64,000 nucleotides of DNA from Candidatus Rifleibacteriota bacterium. GTDB taxonomy: Bacteria; Muiribacteriota; Ozemobacteria; Ozemobacterales; Ozemobacteraceae. The stretch is taken from NCBI GenBank assembly GCA_905236675.1, contig CAJOND010000006.1, forward strand, positions 35,746 through 99,745. Direction: 5' to 3'. Below the pieces are notes generated by a model. That model was not told where the DNA came from and did not search any database. It saw only the letters and a program-made list of their open reading frames with translations. This document shows positions 48,513 to 58,709 of this stretch, piece after piece (the first letter of the stretch is position 1; each line of letters starts with the position of its first letter). The position numbers and the translations under genes are program-made.

Positions 48513-51329
48513 ATGGCTAAGTGTCTTTTAATTGATGGTAACAACATAGTATTTAGAGCTTTTTACGCATTTGGGAACCAACGTTTGAAAACTAGAGACG
48601 GAATGCAGACTGGTGCAATATTCGGCTTCGTTAGAATGCTTACAAAGGTTCTGAAAGAAAAAAAGCCAGAATTAGTAGCTGTAGCCTTTGATACTTCCAG
48701 AAACACTTTCAGAAAACGAAAATACCCTGAATATAAGGCTCAGCGTAAGCCTGTTCCAGAAGAATTATTGATGCAGTTGCCAGTAGCCCATCAAGCAGTA
48801 GAAGCTCTTGGAATCAAAATAATGACCCATGAAGACTATGAAGCTGATGATTTGCTAGGTTCCACCGCAAAGGCTCTGGAAGCCAACTACAATGTGGAAA
48901 TAATCACTGGAGACCGTGACTTACTTCAACTTATAGACGATAAAATTACTGTAACTCTTTGCCATAAGGGTGTTAGCGAAATGAAACCAATGACTCCTGA
49001 AAGCTTTAATCAGGAATATGGCTTTGCTCCGCTTGGTATTATTGATTTAAAAGCACTTTGGGGTGACACTTCTGATAATATTCCAGGTGTTGCTGGAATA
49101 GGTGAGAAGAAGGGAATGGCTCTTGTCCAGCAGTTTGGAAGCATAGAAAACCTTTATACCAACATCGATAAGGTTGAAAATGCCAAAATGCGTCAGAAAC
49201 TGCTTGACGGCAAAGAATCGGCCGAACTTTCCCATTTTCTTGCTACAATCGTAACAGATGTAAAGACCTTTGATTCAAATTCAGAGTTTGTCTGGAACGA
49301 AAATAATCTTAACTCAGAAGACTTTTTGAGATTTTTACAACAATATGAATTTTATAGTCTTTATAAAGAATTTAGCAATGGCGTGCTTTTCAAGCCTACT
49401 GCTAACCCGACTACTGTTGAATCTGCTTTAAAATCTGACAGTTCAGCAGTAAAAAAAGTAATAGAAAATAAAGAGGCTACAGAAGGTGTTTCCCCATTAA
49501 TAAAGCCTCTACCAGGCGAAAGAATTCTAATTCACAATCTTGATGAGCTTCAAAAATTCTGGAACGAGCAAATTACAGATAAAGTCTGCATAGATGTAGA
49601 AACAAACGGCTTAAATCCATTTAAAGATAAAATTATAGGAATTTCTTTTGCTTCTGGAGTCGAAAAAGCTGCTTATGTTCCAATCAGGCATAGTTATTTG
49701 GGGCTTTCACCTTCTGATCAGATCGAACCACAAGTTCTATTTGAATTTCTAGCCAAAAATCTGCCAAATAAACTGATTATTGGTCATAATCTTAAATTCG
49801 ACCTGGAATTTTTGCGTAATGAAGGAATAGAAAATCTTTGTGAAGACAAAAAAGACTTTTTAAGCTGCTGTCCTCTTTTCGATACTTTGATAGCTGCTTA
49901 TGTAATAGATCCAACTCGTTCGAATGCTTTAAAGACTTTAGGAATAAGCCTTTTAAACTTTGAAGTCACCGAATATAACAAAGTTGCTGGTGCTGGTGAA
50001 TTTGCTTCTGTTGATTTAGAAACCGCTAAAGATTACGGTTGTCAGGATGTTCTTCTGACTATGCAGCTTTACCCGGTTTTGAAGGAAGACCTAGAAAAGA
50101 ACAGACTGACAAAACTTTTTGAAGAAATAGAAATGCCTTTGTCTAGAATCCTTATGGATATGGAAACCATAGGAATTAGCTTGAACAGCGAATATTTAAA
50201 GAATTTATCAGATGAAGTCGAAGGAAGAATCGCCCAGTTAGAAGAATCAATCTATGATTATGCTGGCCATACTTTTAATATAAATTCTACAAAACAGCTT
50301 GCAGATGTATTATTTGGTGAACTTGGGCTTACACCGCCTAAAAAGACCAAAACAGGTTTTTCTACTGATAGTGATGTTCTTAAAATGCTTTCTTTTGCTC
50401 ACCCAATCTGTAATGAACTGCTTGAATACCGTGAAATGGCAAAAATAAAATCTACTTATGCCGATTCTTTATTGGCTTTGGTAGACAAAGATACTGGTTT
50501 GATTCATGCTAGTTTCAACCAGGCTGTAACGGCTACAGGTCGTCTTTCCAGTTCTAATCCAAACTTGCAGAATATTCCTATAAAGACAGAATGGGGCAAG
50601 AAGATTCGTAGAGCCTTTATTCCACCAAGAAAAGGCGATGTTTTTGTATCTATAGACTATTCTCAGATTGAGCTGAGAATGCTTGCGCACTTTTCTCAAG
50701 ACCCTGCATTAGTTGAAGCTTACAATAAGGGAATAGACATACACGCCATAAGTGCTTCAAGAATATTCAGAAAGCCTGTTGAAGAAATTGTTTCGGCAGA
50801 ACGTTCTGTAGGTAAAACAGTAAACTTCGGTATTATTTACGGTATTTCTGCTCATGGTCTAGCCCAGGATTTAGGCGTTCCAAGAAATCAGGCCCAGGAA
50901 TACATCAATGCTTTCTTCGATTCTTTCCCAAAAGTTAATGAATTCTTTGACAGAGTTGTAAACACAGCTAAAGAAACAGGTGAAGTCGTTACTTTGCTGG
51001 GCAGAGTCAGAAAGATAGAAGACATTAATTCTACTAAGTTCCAGCCAAGAAGTGCAGCAGAAAGAATGGCAAAGAATACTCGTTTACAGGGGTCAGCAGC
51101 AGATTTGGTTAAAAAAGCCATGATAGATACCTGCGATTATATCAAGAAAAACGGTTTCAAAGCTAAGTTAGTCGTTCAGATTCATGACGAACTTATTTTC
51201 TCTATGCCTGAAAGCGAACTAGCTACTCTAGCTCCTGAATTAAAACGAATTATGGAAAACTGCGTTACTCTAAATATTCCTTTAGTTTGCGATATGGCTT
51301 CAGGGTCTAATTTGACAGATTTAGAATAA
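48513..51329 (+). CDS. polA: DNA polymerase I
   Basis: ATG 48513 (MAKCLLIDGNN) has GGAGG 5 bases upstream; a TTG at 48492 is in frame but lies before that site. The 938-residue protein has all three domains: 5'-3' exonuclease (about 1-300, with ADDLLGS and TGDRDLLQL), 3'-5' proofreading exonuclease with intact acidic residues (DVETNG; HNLKFDLEFL; CQDVLL) and polymerase (SIDYSQIELRMLAH as motif A, the O-helix region around VNFGIIYG, and VVQIHDELIF as motif C). It fills gaps and removes RNA primers. Length and motifs are complete. Confidence 0.98.
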   Translation: MAKCLLIDGNNIVFRAFYAFGNQRLKTRDGMQTGAIFGFVRMLTKVLKEKKPELVAVAFDTSRNTFRKRKYPEYKAQRKPVPEELLMQLPVAHQAVEALGIKIMTHEDYEADDLLGSTAKALEANYNVEIITGDRDLLQLIDDKITVTLCHKGVSEMKPMTPESFNQEYGFAPLGIIDLKALWGDTSDNIPGVAGIGEKKGMALVQQFGSIENLYTNIDKVENAKMRQKLLDGKESAELSHFLATIVTDVKTFDSNSEFVWNENNLNSEDFLRFLQQYEFYSLYKEFSNGVLFKPTANPTTVESALKSDSSAVKKVIENKEATEGVSPLIKPLPGERILIHNLDELQKFWNEQITDKVCIDVETNGLNPFKDKIIGISFASGVEKAAYVPIRHSYLGLSPSDQIEPQVLFEFLAKNLPNKLIIGHNLKFDLEFLRNEGIENLCEDKKDFLSCCPLFDTLIAAYVIDPTRSNALKTLGISLLNFEVTEYNKVAGAGEFASVDLETAKDYGCQDVLLTMQLYPVLKEDLEKNRLTKLFEEIEMPLSRILMDMETIGISLNSEYLKNLSDEVEGRIAQLEESIYDYAGHTFNINSTKQLADVLFGELGLTPPKKTKTGFSTDSDVLKMLSFAHPICNELLEYREMAKIKSTYADSLLALVDKDTGLIHASFNQAVTATGRLSSSNPNLQNIPIKTEWGKKIRRAFIPPRKGDVFVSIDYSQIELRMLAHFSQDPALVEAYNKGIDIHAISASRIFRKPVEEIVSAERSVGKTVNFGIIYGISAHGLAQDLGVPRNQAQEYINAFFDSFPKVNEFFDRVVNTAKETGEVVTLLGRVRKIEDINSTKFQPRSAAERMAKNTRLQGSAADLVKKAMIDTCDYIKKNGFKAKLVVQIHDELIFSMPESELATLAPELKRIMENCVTLNIPLVCDMASGSNLTDLE

Positions 51330-51628
51330 AAAGTAACTTAACCGTAATTGCGTTTGAGGCTAAAGCCTCTAAAACTATCACACCAACTATAACCACTTGT
51401 ATTAATAAGCTATAAAGACGTGGCAATTCGTTTTTTATGATTTAATTGCTGTTTTATTAGTAAAAATTTTATTGCTTATGTGAAAGATTGTAGTCGAATT
51501 AAAAATTTCTATTGATTTATTATTCCTTAGTGTAAAAAAAACACCTTTCTTTTTTATGAAATATTATTATAATTTATAATATATTACTGTACATTCCTTA
51601 ATTAAAATCTTTAGAAAAGAGTATTATT
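51330..51628. other. Intergenic stretch before the surface lipoprotein gene
   Basis: It holds a perfect inverted repeat GAGGCT-AA-AGCCTC (51356-51369) just after polA without a following T-run, a weak GTGT/ACAC hairpin near 51530-51545 followed by a T-rich stretch, and several TATAAT-like boxes near 51565-51590 that could serve the lipoprotein gene. No gene is visible. Confidence 0.5.
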
Positions 51629-54600
51629 ATGAAAAAAACTACTGTGGTTCCAGTTCTGTTCTTATCTTTCATCATTTTATTCATATATGGTTGTTGCTCT
51701 TCTGGTGGGGGGGAGTCTATGTTAACCCTAACGGCGACTCCAATGCATCATATAGAGAAGTCGCCATTGATGAAAAAGGACGTCTTCCTATAGTAGCTTT
51801 TCCATCTGGTGCAACTATTTCAGCCACAGAAGAAAATACACTGGAACCAGGAATAAGAGTATCTATCACAGAACAGAAGGTTAATGTACAAAACAATTCC
51901 TATTTTGAAGATTTGACTGAAATAAACAAAGATCTCTATATCTATAAGATTTCGGCCTTGATGGTCGATTCAAAAGGCAAAAAAACTGAAGTAACCACAG
52001 TTGAAAAACCTTTTACTATTACTTTGCCAAACACTCAGAGCGATACCGGTCTCTGCTATGTGGGCGTAAGATACAGTGACTCAGACCCATGGAGATTCTG
52101 TCGTGTTACAGATATGGATGATGTTACAGCCAACATGACTGTAATGAGGGCTGCAGTTTCTAATATTGCACCCAAGCAGTGTACTTTTAAACTCCACAGG
52201 TTAGGCATCTCCTTTGTTCTTGTTGTCTATGACGGCAATAACGGTCAAGTGCTTCCGGAAACAGCAGTAGATAGTTTAGCTGCTTCTTCAACCTATGGCA
52301 TCATGGTTAAGGATGGTAAATATCTTGATGATTTAGAAGTTAAGGGAATCATGAAGGGTATTAAAGTCGACTCACTCAATCCTTCCAGTTTTATAGCCAG
52401 AATTACCTATAGAAACAAGAAAAAAGCTGAAGCTTCGATAAAGGCGAACGGTAGCACAGTAACCCAGACAACTACTGCAGATAAGACTGTTCCTGGCTAC
52501 ACTTATTCACACTCTTTCGAAGTCGCCAACATCTCTGATACATCTCTTATGAGTCAGGAAGGCCAGTTCGCATTCACTTTGAACTTAAAGGATGTTGAAA
52601 CAGAAAATTTCTCTTCCGGTCTGCTCATAGAATTCTACAATAAAATAGACAGCGAAAAGATACTTCCCTATGCCTATTCTGAATTCATAACCGTCGCCAA
52701 GGTGGAATCGGTTACTCTGGCCGTAACTTCTGATGAAACCAATATTGCAGATTCAGAGAAAAAACTCTATAAGTGGAATCCAAGTTTTGCGATAAGTGGT
52801 GGATTTAATTTTTCTGAAGCAGATAAGGAAAAGATCAAGAATGCCATTTCGGTTTCCAATATTGAATCTACACAAGTTTCCAAGGTATGGAACGGTAAGG
52901 TACTTGTGTTGAGCTTCCTGCAGGATTTGCAGCCAAGCACAAAGTATACGATTTCTATGAAGGAAGTTAAAAATCTTGAAGGCTGCACAGTCAAGCCATT
53001 CAAAGATTTCAGCTTTACTACAGTCCATCAGATGTGTGCTTATAAAGTAGTTCACCAGCAGGAAAACGTTGCAAATAACAAGTTTACAGTTTTCGAAACA
53101 GAAGAGCTTTCTGCTGCAGAAGGCAGCAAAGTTACACCGTCAGTCAAGACCTACACAGGTTTTGTTTCTCCTTCCGCAACAACTGTAACACTCTCTTCCA
53201 ATAGCGAAAACGAAGTTGTGTATAGTTATAAACGAAAAGTTTCCACCGTTAAACTGCAAAAAGGAACTGGTATAGCCAGTGTTTCTGGTGGTGGCAAATA
53301 TAAATACGGAGCAGATGTAACCGCGTCCTGCACAATGCTGGAAGGTTATGTATTCGATAACTGGACCGGTGATGAAACCGAATCGTCCTTCAAAATGCCA
53401 GATACCGATGTGACTATGAAAGCAAACGGATTGCTTGCCCAGTATCCGATAACTTTCAATCTCGACGGTGGGAAACAGGATGATAACCCGTCAGGCTATA
53501 ACCCTGCCTCTGATACAATAGTAATCCTTGAACCTGTAAAGGAAGGCTATACTTTTGTAGGCTGGATAGGCAGCAATGGTGACACTCCACAGAAAGAGGT
53601 CTCAATAAAGAAGGGTTCGACTGGAGCAAAGACTTACACTGCAGTATGGACACTTGATGTATATGATATCGTATATGACCTTGACGGAGGTTCTGAAACT
53701 GCCAATCCTGCAACATACACTGTAATTTCAGATGAAATCACTTTGGAACAGCCAACAAAAGAGCACTACGTCTTTGTAGGCTGGACAGGCTCAAACGGAG
53801 ATACTCCTCAAAAAGAAATCACAATAGCAAACGGCTCGATTGGTAATAAATCCTATAAGGCCAACTGGACCAATGAAGTAATTACTTATAATCTGAAGAA
53901 CGGTGTTAAGTTAGAGCTTGTCTACCGCCCTCCAGGCACATTCATGATGGGCAGTCCTGAAACAGAAGTAGGAAGAGCTAAAAATGAAGAACTACCTTTA
54001 TTAGCAAAATCTGTCCGTTTGGAGACAAATTCTTCCAGTGATATTGAAACTCAGCATCAGGTAACTATTACAAAAGGTTTCTATATAGGTAAATTTGAAG
54101 TAACTCAGGAACAATACTATTCTGTTGTGGGTGAAAATCCTTCTCGTTTCCAAGATGGTAACAAGCCTGTTGAAATGGTTAACCTAGATGATGCAGAGTA
54201 TTTCTGTAGCCAATTGAATACGAAATTGGAATGGCAGCTACCTGAAAATTATTATTTTATGCTGCCAACTGAAGCACAGTGGGAATATGCATGCCGTGCA
54301 GGAACAACTACTTCTCTTAACAACGGAACAAATGTTCAAAACGTAGATGTAGCAGACCCAAATCTTGATGTGGTTGGCTGGTACCGTGAAAATTCTAAAT
54401 CATCTATAGGTTTTACCTCTAATGTTGTTGGACAGAAAGTTCCGAATGCCTGGGGAATCTATGATATGCATGGTAATGTTTATGAATTATGTGTGGATAA
54501 TTATCAAGAATTTACTAACGAAGCAGTAGTAGATCCTATATGTGATTATGGTAATATGTATGTAATGCGTGGTGGTAGTTTTGATGAATTTTCTCAGCAT

Positions 54601-54717
54601 TGTAGGTCGGCAAATCGGCGTCAGGTAAGACCCAATCAGAGAAAAGAATTCATTGGTTTCCGTGTTGTTCTTGGTTATAGTTATTATAATGGTTCAGCGT
54701 TTCAAAATAAAAGATGA
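51629..54717 (+). CDS. Surface lipoprotein with InlB-type repeats and a SUMF1/FGE-like domain; frame depends on a G7 tract
   Basis: ATG 51629 opens a signal peptide with a lipobox (FIYGC) followed by CSSGGG. The G-run at 51707-51713 is seven long, which puts the downstream codons out of frame; with eight G the leader would join the 1000-residue body (VYVNPNGDSNASYREV and onward). The body has a beta-rich N-terminal part, two InlB/Listeria-Bacteroides repeats (IVYDLDGG, FVGWTGSNGDTPQKE) at about 590-735, and a C-terminal SUMF1/FGE-sulfatase (C-type-lectin-like) domain (PPGTFMMGSP, LPTEAQWEYACRAGT, RGGSFDEFSQHCRS, GFRVVL). The catalytic Cys pair of true FGE is not evident. Codon use to about 53900 seems less AT-rich than its neighbours. 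A terminator follows. Confidence 0.75.
51707..51713 (+). repeat. G7 homopolymer in the lipoprotein leader
   Basis: Seven consecutive G directly after the lipobox codons, the longest G-run I noticed in the window. One more G restores a single frame from the leader to the C-terminus. Short poly-G tracts at this spot are typical slippage sites of phase-variable surface genes. Confidence 0.8.
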
Positions 54718-54734
54718 TTAATTAACTAAAAAAG

Positions 54735-54757
54735 AAGCGACCTTCGGGTCGCTTTTT
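54735..54757 (+). terminator. Rho-independent terminator after the surface lipoprotein
   Basis: Stem AAGCGACC (54735-54742), UUCG tetraloop (54743-54746), GGTCGCTT (54747-54754) and a T-run to 54757. Confidence 0.9.
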
Positions 54758-54798
54758 ATTAGATTAACTTTTATTTCAAAAAGTGTTAGAACAAAGAA

Positions 54799-55800
54799 AT
54801 GAAAAACTTGATAATACGTCCACAGGGCATAGGTGATATTGTCTTAATGCTACCAGCTTTAAGAAGCTTATGTAATAATTATTCAGAAGATGAATTCGTA
54901 TTACTTTGCTATAAAGGTTTTGGACAGGTTCTACCACCAGATTTACATGTTAAAACAATTGAATTTCCACGCCACGCTGGAATAACTGAAACCTTAAAAT
55001 TAATAAAAAAAATACGTAAAGAAAAATTCGACAGAGTTTTTGATTTATTTGGGAACCCAAGAACTGCAATACAGGTTTTATTTTCTGGTATAAAAGATCG
55101 TTACGGCTTTGACAATAGATTTAGAAGTTTTGTGTATAACCATATTTATCAAAGATTACAAAAAGGTAAGCACTATCACCAAACAGAACTATATTGTAAC
55201 TTTTTTAATTATTTTGGTCTAAAATGCGAATATACTCATCCGATCCTAAAAATGCCAGAAAATGTAATAAAGAAGGCTAAAGAAGCTATTCCGCAAGAAT
55301 ATGCCAATTTAAAACCCTTTGTAGCCGTAAACCCAAATTCAACTTTTCCCACAAGAGCCTGGCCTGAAAAAAATATTATTGATTTTATCAATTTCTGGTA
55401 TGAAAAGACAAAAGTTCCTGTAATGCTTACTTGGGGCAAAGGCGAAGAGGCTACTTCTCAAAATATAATAAAAAAAGTCGGTTCAGAAAAAGCTTTTATG
55501 CACAAACCTGTTAAACTTAATGAATTTGTTGCACTTTTATCTCTTTTAGATGTTTTTATATCTGGCGACTCTGGTCCTATGCATATGGCTTGGGCTACAG
55601 GAACAAAAGTTGTTTCTCTTTTTGGTCCAACAACAGAAATTGATGTAGAGCCATTAGGTGAGCAAAACATAACATTAGTAGCAAAAGAAGTAGACTGTTT
55701 GCGTTGTCACAAGGAATACTGTTCTTCCAAAAAGTGCATGTATGCTATTACTCCTCAAATGGTTATAGATGCTCTTGAAAAAATAAAAGTTTTTCCCTAA
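54799..55800 (+). CDS. Glycosyltransferase family 9 (ADP-heptose LPS heptosyltransferase type)
   Basis: The 333-residue GT-B protein starts with IIRPQGIGDIVLMLPALRSL, the family's first Gly loop and helix. The second domain has VAVNPNSTFPTRAWP, then SGDSGPMHMAWATGTKVVSLFGPT, the donor-binding block that marks heptosyltransferases. It should add heptose or a related sugar to a lipid A core or other glycan, which argues for a diderm envelope. A CLRCHKEYC stretch near the end looks like a haem motif but is cytoplasmic and conserved in this type of enzyme. It follows the terminator by about 40 bases. Confidence 0.9.
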   Translation: MKNLIIRPQGIGDIVLMLPALRSLCNNYSEDEFVLLCYKGFGQVLPPDLHVKTIEFPRHAGITETLKLIKKIRKEKFDRVFDLFGNPRTAIQVLFSGIKDRYGFDNRFRSFVYNHIYQRLQKGKHYHQTELYCNFFNYFGLKCEYTHPILKMPENVIKKAKEAIPQEYANLKPFVAVNPNSTFPTRAWPEKNIIDFINFWYEKTKVPVMLTWGKGEEATSQNIIKKVGSEKAFMHKPVKLNEFVALLSLLDVFISGDSGPMHMAWATGTKVVSLFGPTTEIDVEPLGEQNITLVAKEVDCLRCHKEYCSSKKCMYAITPQMVIDALEKIKVFP

Positions 55801-55814
55801 ATCAATTATTCTAA

Positions 55815-55842
55815 TTGAAATATTTATTTAATGTAGTATAAT
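55815..55842 (+). promoter_or_regulatory. Promoter of the TerB-DnaJ gene
   Basis: -35 TTGAAA (55815-55820), 16-base spacer, -10 TATAAT (55837-55842), followed by a short leader with AGGGG ahead of ATG 55874. Confidence 0.7.
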
Positions 55843-55873
55843 GCATATACTTTATTTTTCTTAGGGGTTTCCA

Positions 55874-57490
55874 ATGGCTTGGGGTACTAACTTATTAAAT
55901 GGTCTGTTAGGAGCATTATTTGGCGAAGATATCTATGAAGATAATAAAGGTGCTGACTCTTTTTTCAAAGATAGACAATCTGGCAGTAATGATTCGCGTG
56001 ATCAAAATAATAATAGTCAAAATAACAAAGCCAAAAATTTCCGTTATGATCCTCTAGATGATGAAGAAGTTCCAGAAGGTCAGTATACAAAAGATTCAAG
56101 GAAATACGGTTCTAACAATAGTTCTCAAAAGTCTTATTCCAGCAGAAATACTTCTTATCAAAGCAATAATAGAAATTCCTATAAGACAGATTCAAACTCT
56201 TCCTCAGGCGGTTTCAATTATTATGATGCTGCTGACGACTCTCCTGGCAGTAAATATCAAAGCTTCAGTCAGAATTCCAGTTCTAATTCCAATAAGACCC
56301 AGTCTTATGCAAGGGATAGAAGTGCTTCTGCCAGCCAGGGGTTTAGAAGACAGCGTGCTGCAAAAAGTACTGATGGTTGGTTTTCTTATCCGACACTTTC
56401 TACTAAAGGTTCCAAAGTTGTTAGAAATGATAAAGCATCGTTTACTTTTGGAATTCCTCATTTTTCTACCTTTGATCATGGTGTAAGAGGTATTGCATTT
56501 CCTTATTCCTTAAGAGTAAATAATCCTAAGAATCGAAAAATAGTTGTTTCTGGCAAGTTTTGCACAAAATCAGGTGCCTGGATAAAAAGTTTAGTTCCTG
56601 ATATGGCTGATAGATATGGTGATTTGGTTATTAATGAAAGTGTTATTTGTATAGATAACAAATTTAATAATGATTCATATCTATTCGTACCTTACGGAGT
56701 CTTATCTTTAAAAGAAACTCAAAAAATATATTTAAATATAGATGTTTTTGTTGACTTTACTTCTGGCCCTCAACATTTGCTTAGGTATGTTTACGGTTTT
56801 GATTACTTTATTTATGAAAATGATCCTCGTGAACAAGTAAGTCCAAAAACAACATCACGTTCTACGACTTCTCGCACTTCATCTTATTCTTCTTCTACAT
56901 CTTCTAATGAAAATGTTTTTGATAAACAAAATGGTTTTGAAGAAGTGATAGGTTTGGTTGCACATATAGTAAAAGCAGACGGAGTTTGTGCACCTGAAGA
57001 AATACGTGTTGTAATAGATCATTTTAAAGATTTCAAAGGAATTGACAAGGATTTATTAAAAGAAAGATTAAAATATAAACTTTCTAATCCTTCTAATATA
57101 GAAAATGACTGTAAGGTATTAAAAGAAACTTTTTATACTCAGACTCGTTTAACTTTCCTAGCTTTGTTCTTTAAAATTGCTGTATCTGATAAAGCTATTC
57201 CTACTGACGAATTAGAACTTATAGAAAAAATAGCTAACTTAATGGGTATTAGCAAAGCTAGTTATGAACAGATTCGTGCAGAATTTTTGCCTGCTTCTGA
57301 TAAAGTATGGCATTTATTCGGCTTGACATCAAATGCTACAAAAGAACAATTAAAGAGCGCTTACAGGAAAAAATGTAAAGAATGTCATCCTGACAGATTT
57401 GCAAATGCATCACAAGCGCAATATAAAAAAGCAGAAGAAATGTTTAAAGAATTACAGGATTATTACAATTTCTTATTAAGAAAGTTTTAA
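55874..57490 (+). CDS. TerB-like and J-domain protein with disordered Ser/Asn-rich region
   Basis: The first 170 residues are a low-complexity Ser/Asn/Tyr/Lys region. A beta-rich domain of about 140 residues follows (SKVVRNDKASFTFGIPHF and later ETQKIYLNIDVF). A TerB-type helical domain lies at about 355-465 (GLVAHIVKADGVCAPEEI, then AVSDKAIPTDELELIEKIA), and a J-domain with CHPDRF closes the protein. TerB plus J-domain recalls DjlA-type cochaperones. No membrane anchor is seen. It probably stimulates a DnaK partner toward clients recognised by the other domains; the N-terminal part has no known match for me. Confidence 0.8.
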   Translation: MAWGTNLLNGLLGALFGEDIYEDNKGADSFFKDRQSGSNDSRDQNNNSQNNKAKNFRYDPLDDEEVPEGQYTKDSRKYGSNNSSQKSYSSRNTSYQSNNRNSYKTDSNSSSGGFNYYDAADDSPGSKYQSFSQNSSSNSNKTQSYARDRSASASQGFRRQRAAKSTDGWFSYPTLSTKGSKVVRNDKASFTFGIPHFSTFDHGVRGIAFPYSLRVNNPKNRKIVVSGKFCTKSGAWIKSLVPDMADRYGDLVINESVICIDNKFNNDSYLFVPYGVLSLKETQKIYLNIDVFVDFTSGPQHLLRYVYGFDYFIYENDPREQVSPKTTSRSTTSRTSSYSSSTSSNENVFDKQNGFEEVIGLVAHIVKADGVCAPEEIRVVIDHFKDFKGIDKDLLKERLKYKLSNPSNIENDCKVLKETFYTQTRLTFLALFFKIAVSDKAIPTDELELIEKIANLMGISKASYEQIRAEFLPASDKVWHLFGLTSNATKEQLKSAYRKKCKECHPDRFANASQAQYKKAEEMFKELQDYYNFLLRKF

Positions 57491-57580
57491 TTAGTTTTTT
57501 TCATTAAACAATATTAATTGAATACTTGTTATTTGAGTGTTAGAATACTTCTGAAATTAATTTTAGGGGTACACTCGTTT

Positions 57581-58603
57581 ATGGTTAATAAGAAATTCTT
57601 TAGAATAACATTACTTTTTGTTGCTTTGTTTGTTTCCTTTGCTTCTGTAGGTTATTGCCGTCTTGATGGTGTTAAACCTGGAGATACTAAAGTTTTAAAA
57701 CTTACATATGCAGAAGTAAATCCTGAAAAATCTTATTCAGGTTATATAGCCAAGATTTTCAAGCAAAGAGTAGAAGAATTATCATTGGGAACTATTCTTA
57801 TTGATGTTAAATATGGCGGCGTTTTAGGTAATGACAACGAAGTATTAACGAGTATGTATCAGAATGATAGCCCTGATATAATAAGAACAAGTGTTTCATA
57901 TTTGCAGGATTATGGTGCAAATAAAGCAGCAATGCTTTCTACTCCTTATGTGTTTGCTAATAGAGAACATTACTGGAAGTTTATAAATTCTGGAATTTAC
58001 AGAGAATTTTTGGATGAAATAACTGTTAGTGGTAGTAAATTTAGGGGATTGTGCTTTATTGAAGAAGGGTTTAGACATTTTTTCTCAAGAAAGCCAATTG
58101 AAAGTTTAAATGATTTAGCAGGTCTAAAAATACGTTCTGCTTATGGTAGCTATTTTGAAGATTTAATAAAAGTTTTTGAAGCTTCTTCTGTTAAAGTTCC
58201 TTTTACAGAATTTAATACTGCTCTAGAACGAGGTATTATTGACGGTGGCGAACAGCCTATTTTAAACTATTTGAGCAATGAATTATATTGCAGAGCCCAA
58301 TATCTTATACTAGATGCTCATGTTTTGGCTTTGAGTGAAATTGTTATAAGTGAAGATAAATGGCAGCAAATGACTCCAGAACAGCAGAATGTCATACTTA
58401 GAGCTTCAGATTATATTCAGAGAGTAAACAAGGTTACTATTAGAAGTTTTGAAGAAAAAGCTTTGAATACTCTTAAAAACAAAGGAGTTTATGTTACTGA
58501 AATTACAGATATGACTCCTTGGAAAGAAAAATGTTCTGAACTTGTTTTTAAGATTACAAAAGCTTATGCTGAACTTTACAATAAAATTCAGGAACTTAAA
58601 TAA
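57581..58603 (+). CDS. TRAP-type solute-binding protein (DctP family), without transporter genes nearby
   Basis: I start at ATG 57581 (MVNKKFFRITLLF) after AGGGG; the in-frame start at 57518 would add 21 unlikely residues. A signal peptide (cut near GYCR) is followed by a DctP fold: YAEVNPEKSYSGYIAKIFKQRVEEL, then LAGLKIRSAYGSYFEDLIKV (the block holding the carboxylate-binding Arg in family members) and WQQMTPEQQNVI. It would bind an organic acid in the periplasm. The membrane subunits DctQ and DctM are not in this window, so it may serve a transporter encoded elsewhere or act as a sensor ligand carrier. Confidence 0.85.
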   Translation: MVNKKFFRITLLFVALFVSFASVGYCRLDGVKPGDTKVLKLTYAEVNPEKSYSGYIAKIFKQRVEELSLGTILIDVKYGGVLGNDNEVLTSMYQNDSPDIIRTSVSYLQDYGANKAAMLSTPYVFANREHYWKFINSGIYREFLDEITVSGSKFRGLCFIEEGFRHFFSRKPIESLNDLAGLKIRSAYGSYFEDLIKVFEASSVKVPFTEFNTALERGIIDGGEQPILNYLSNELYCRAQYLILDAHVLALSEIVISEDKWQQMTPEQQNVILRASDYIQRVNKVTIRSFEEKALNTLKNKGVYVTEITDMTPWKEKCSELVFKITKAYAELYNKIQELK

Positions 58604-58645
58604 TTAGTTTGTTCCGTATTATCATTCAAAGTTTTTTTTATTGTA

Positions 58646-58675
58646 TTAACAATTTTGTTTATATTTCTGTATAAT
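58646..58675 (+). promoter_or_regulatory. Promoter of the exported protein gene at 58710
   Basis: -35 TTAACA (58646-58651), 18-base spacer, -10 TATAAT (58670-58675). The -10 box is a perfect match and the -35 box matches at five of six positions. Confidence 0.55.
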
Positions 58676-58709
58676 ATAAATTAGGATAATAAAATTTAGG
58701 AGTTATTAA

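Noticed and set aside
53930..54717. Target protein of a diversity-generating retroelement (SUMF1/C-type-lectin-like C-terminus)
   Set aside because: No reverse transcriptase, accessory gene or template repeat is seen near; the fold alone is common in surface proteins.
55700..55740. Haem c motif (CLRCH) in the heptosyltransferase
   Set aside because: The enzyme has no signal peptide and the Cys cluster lies in a region common to this enzyme group, so haem attachment is very unlikely.
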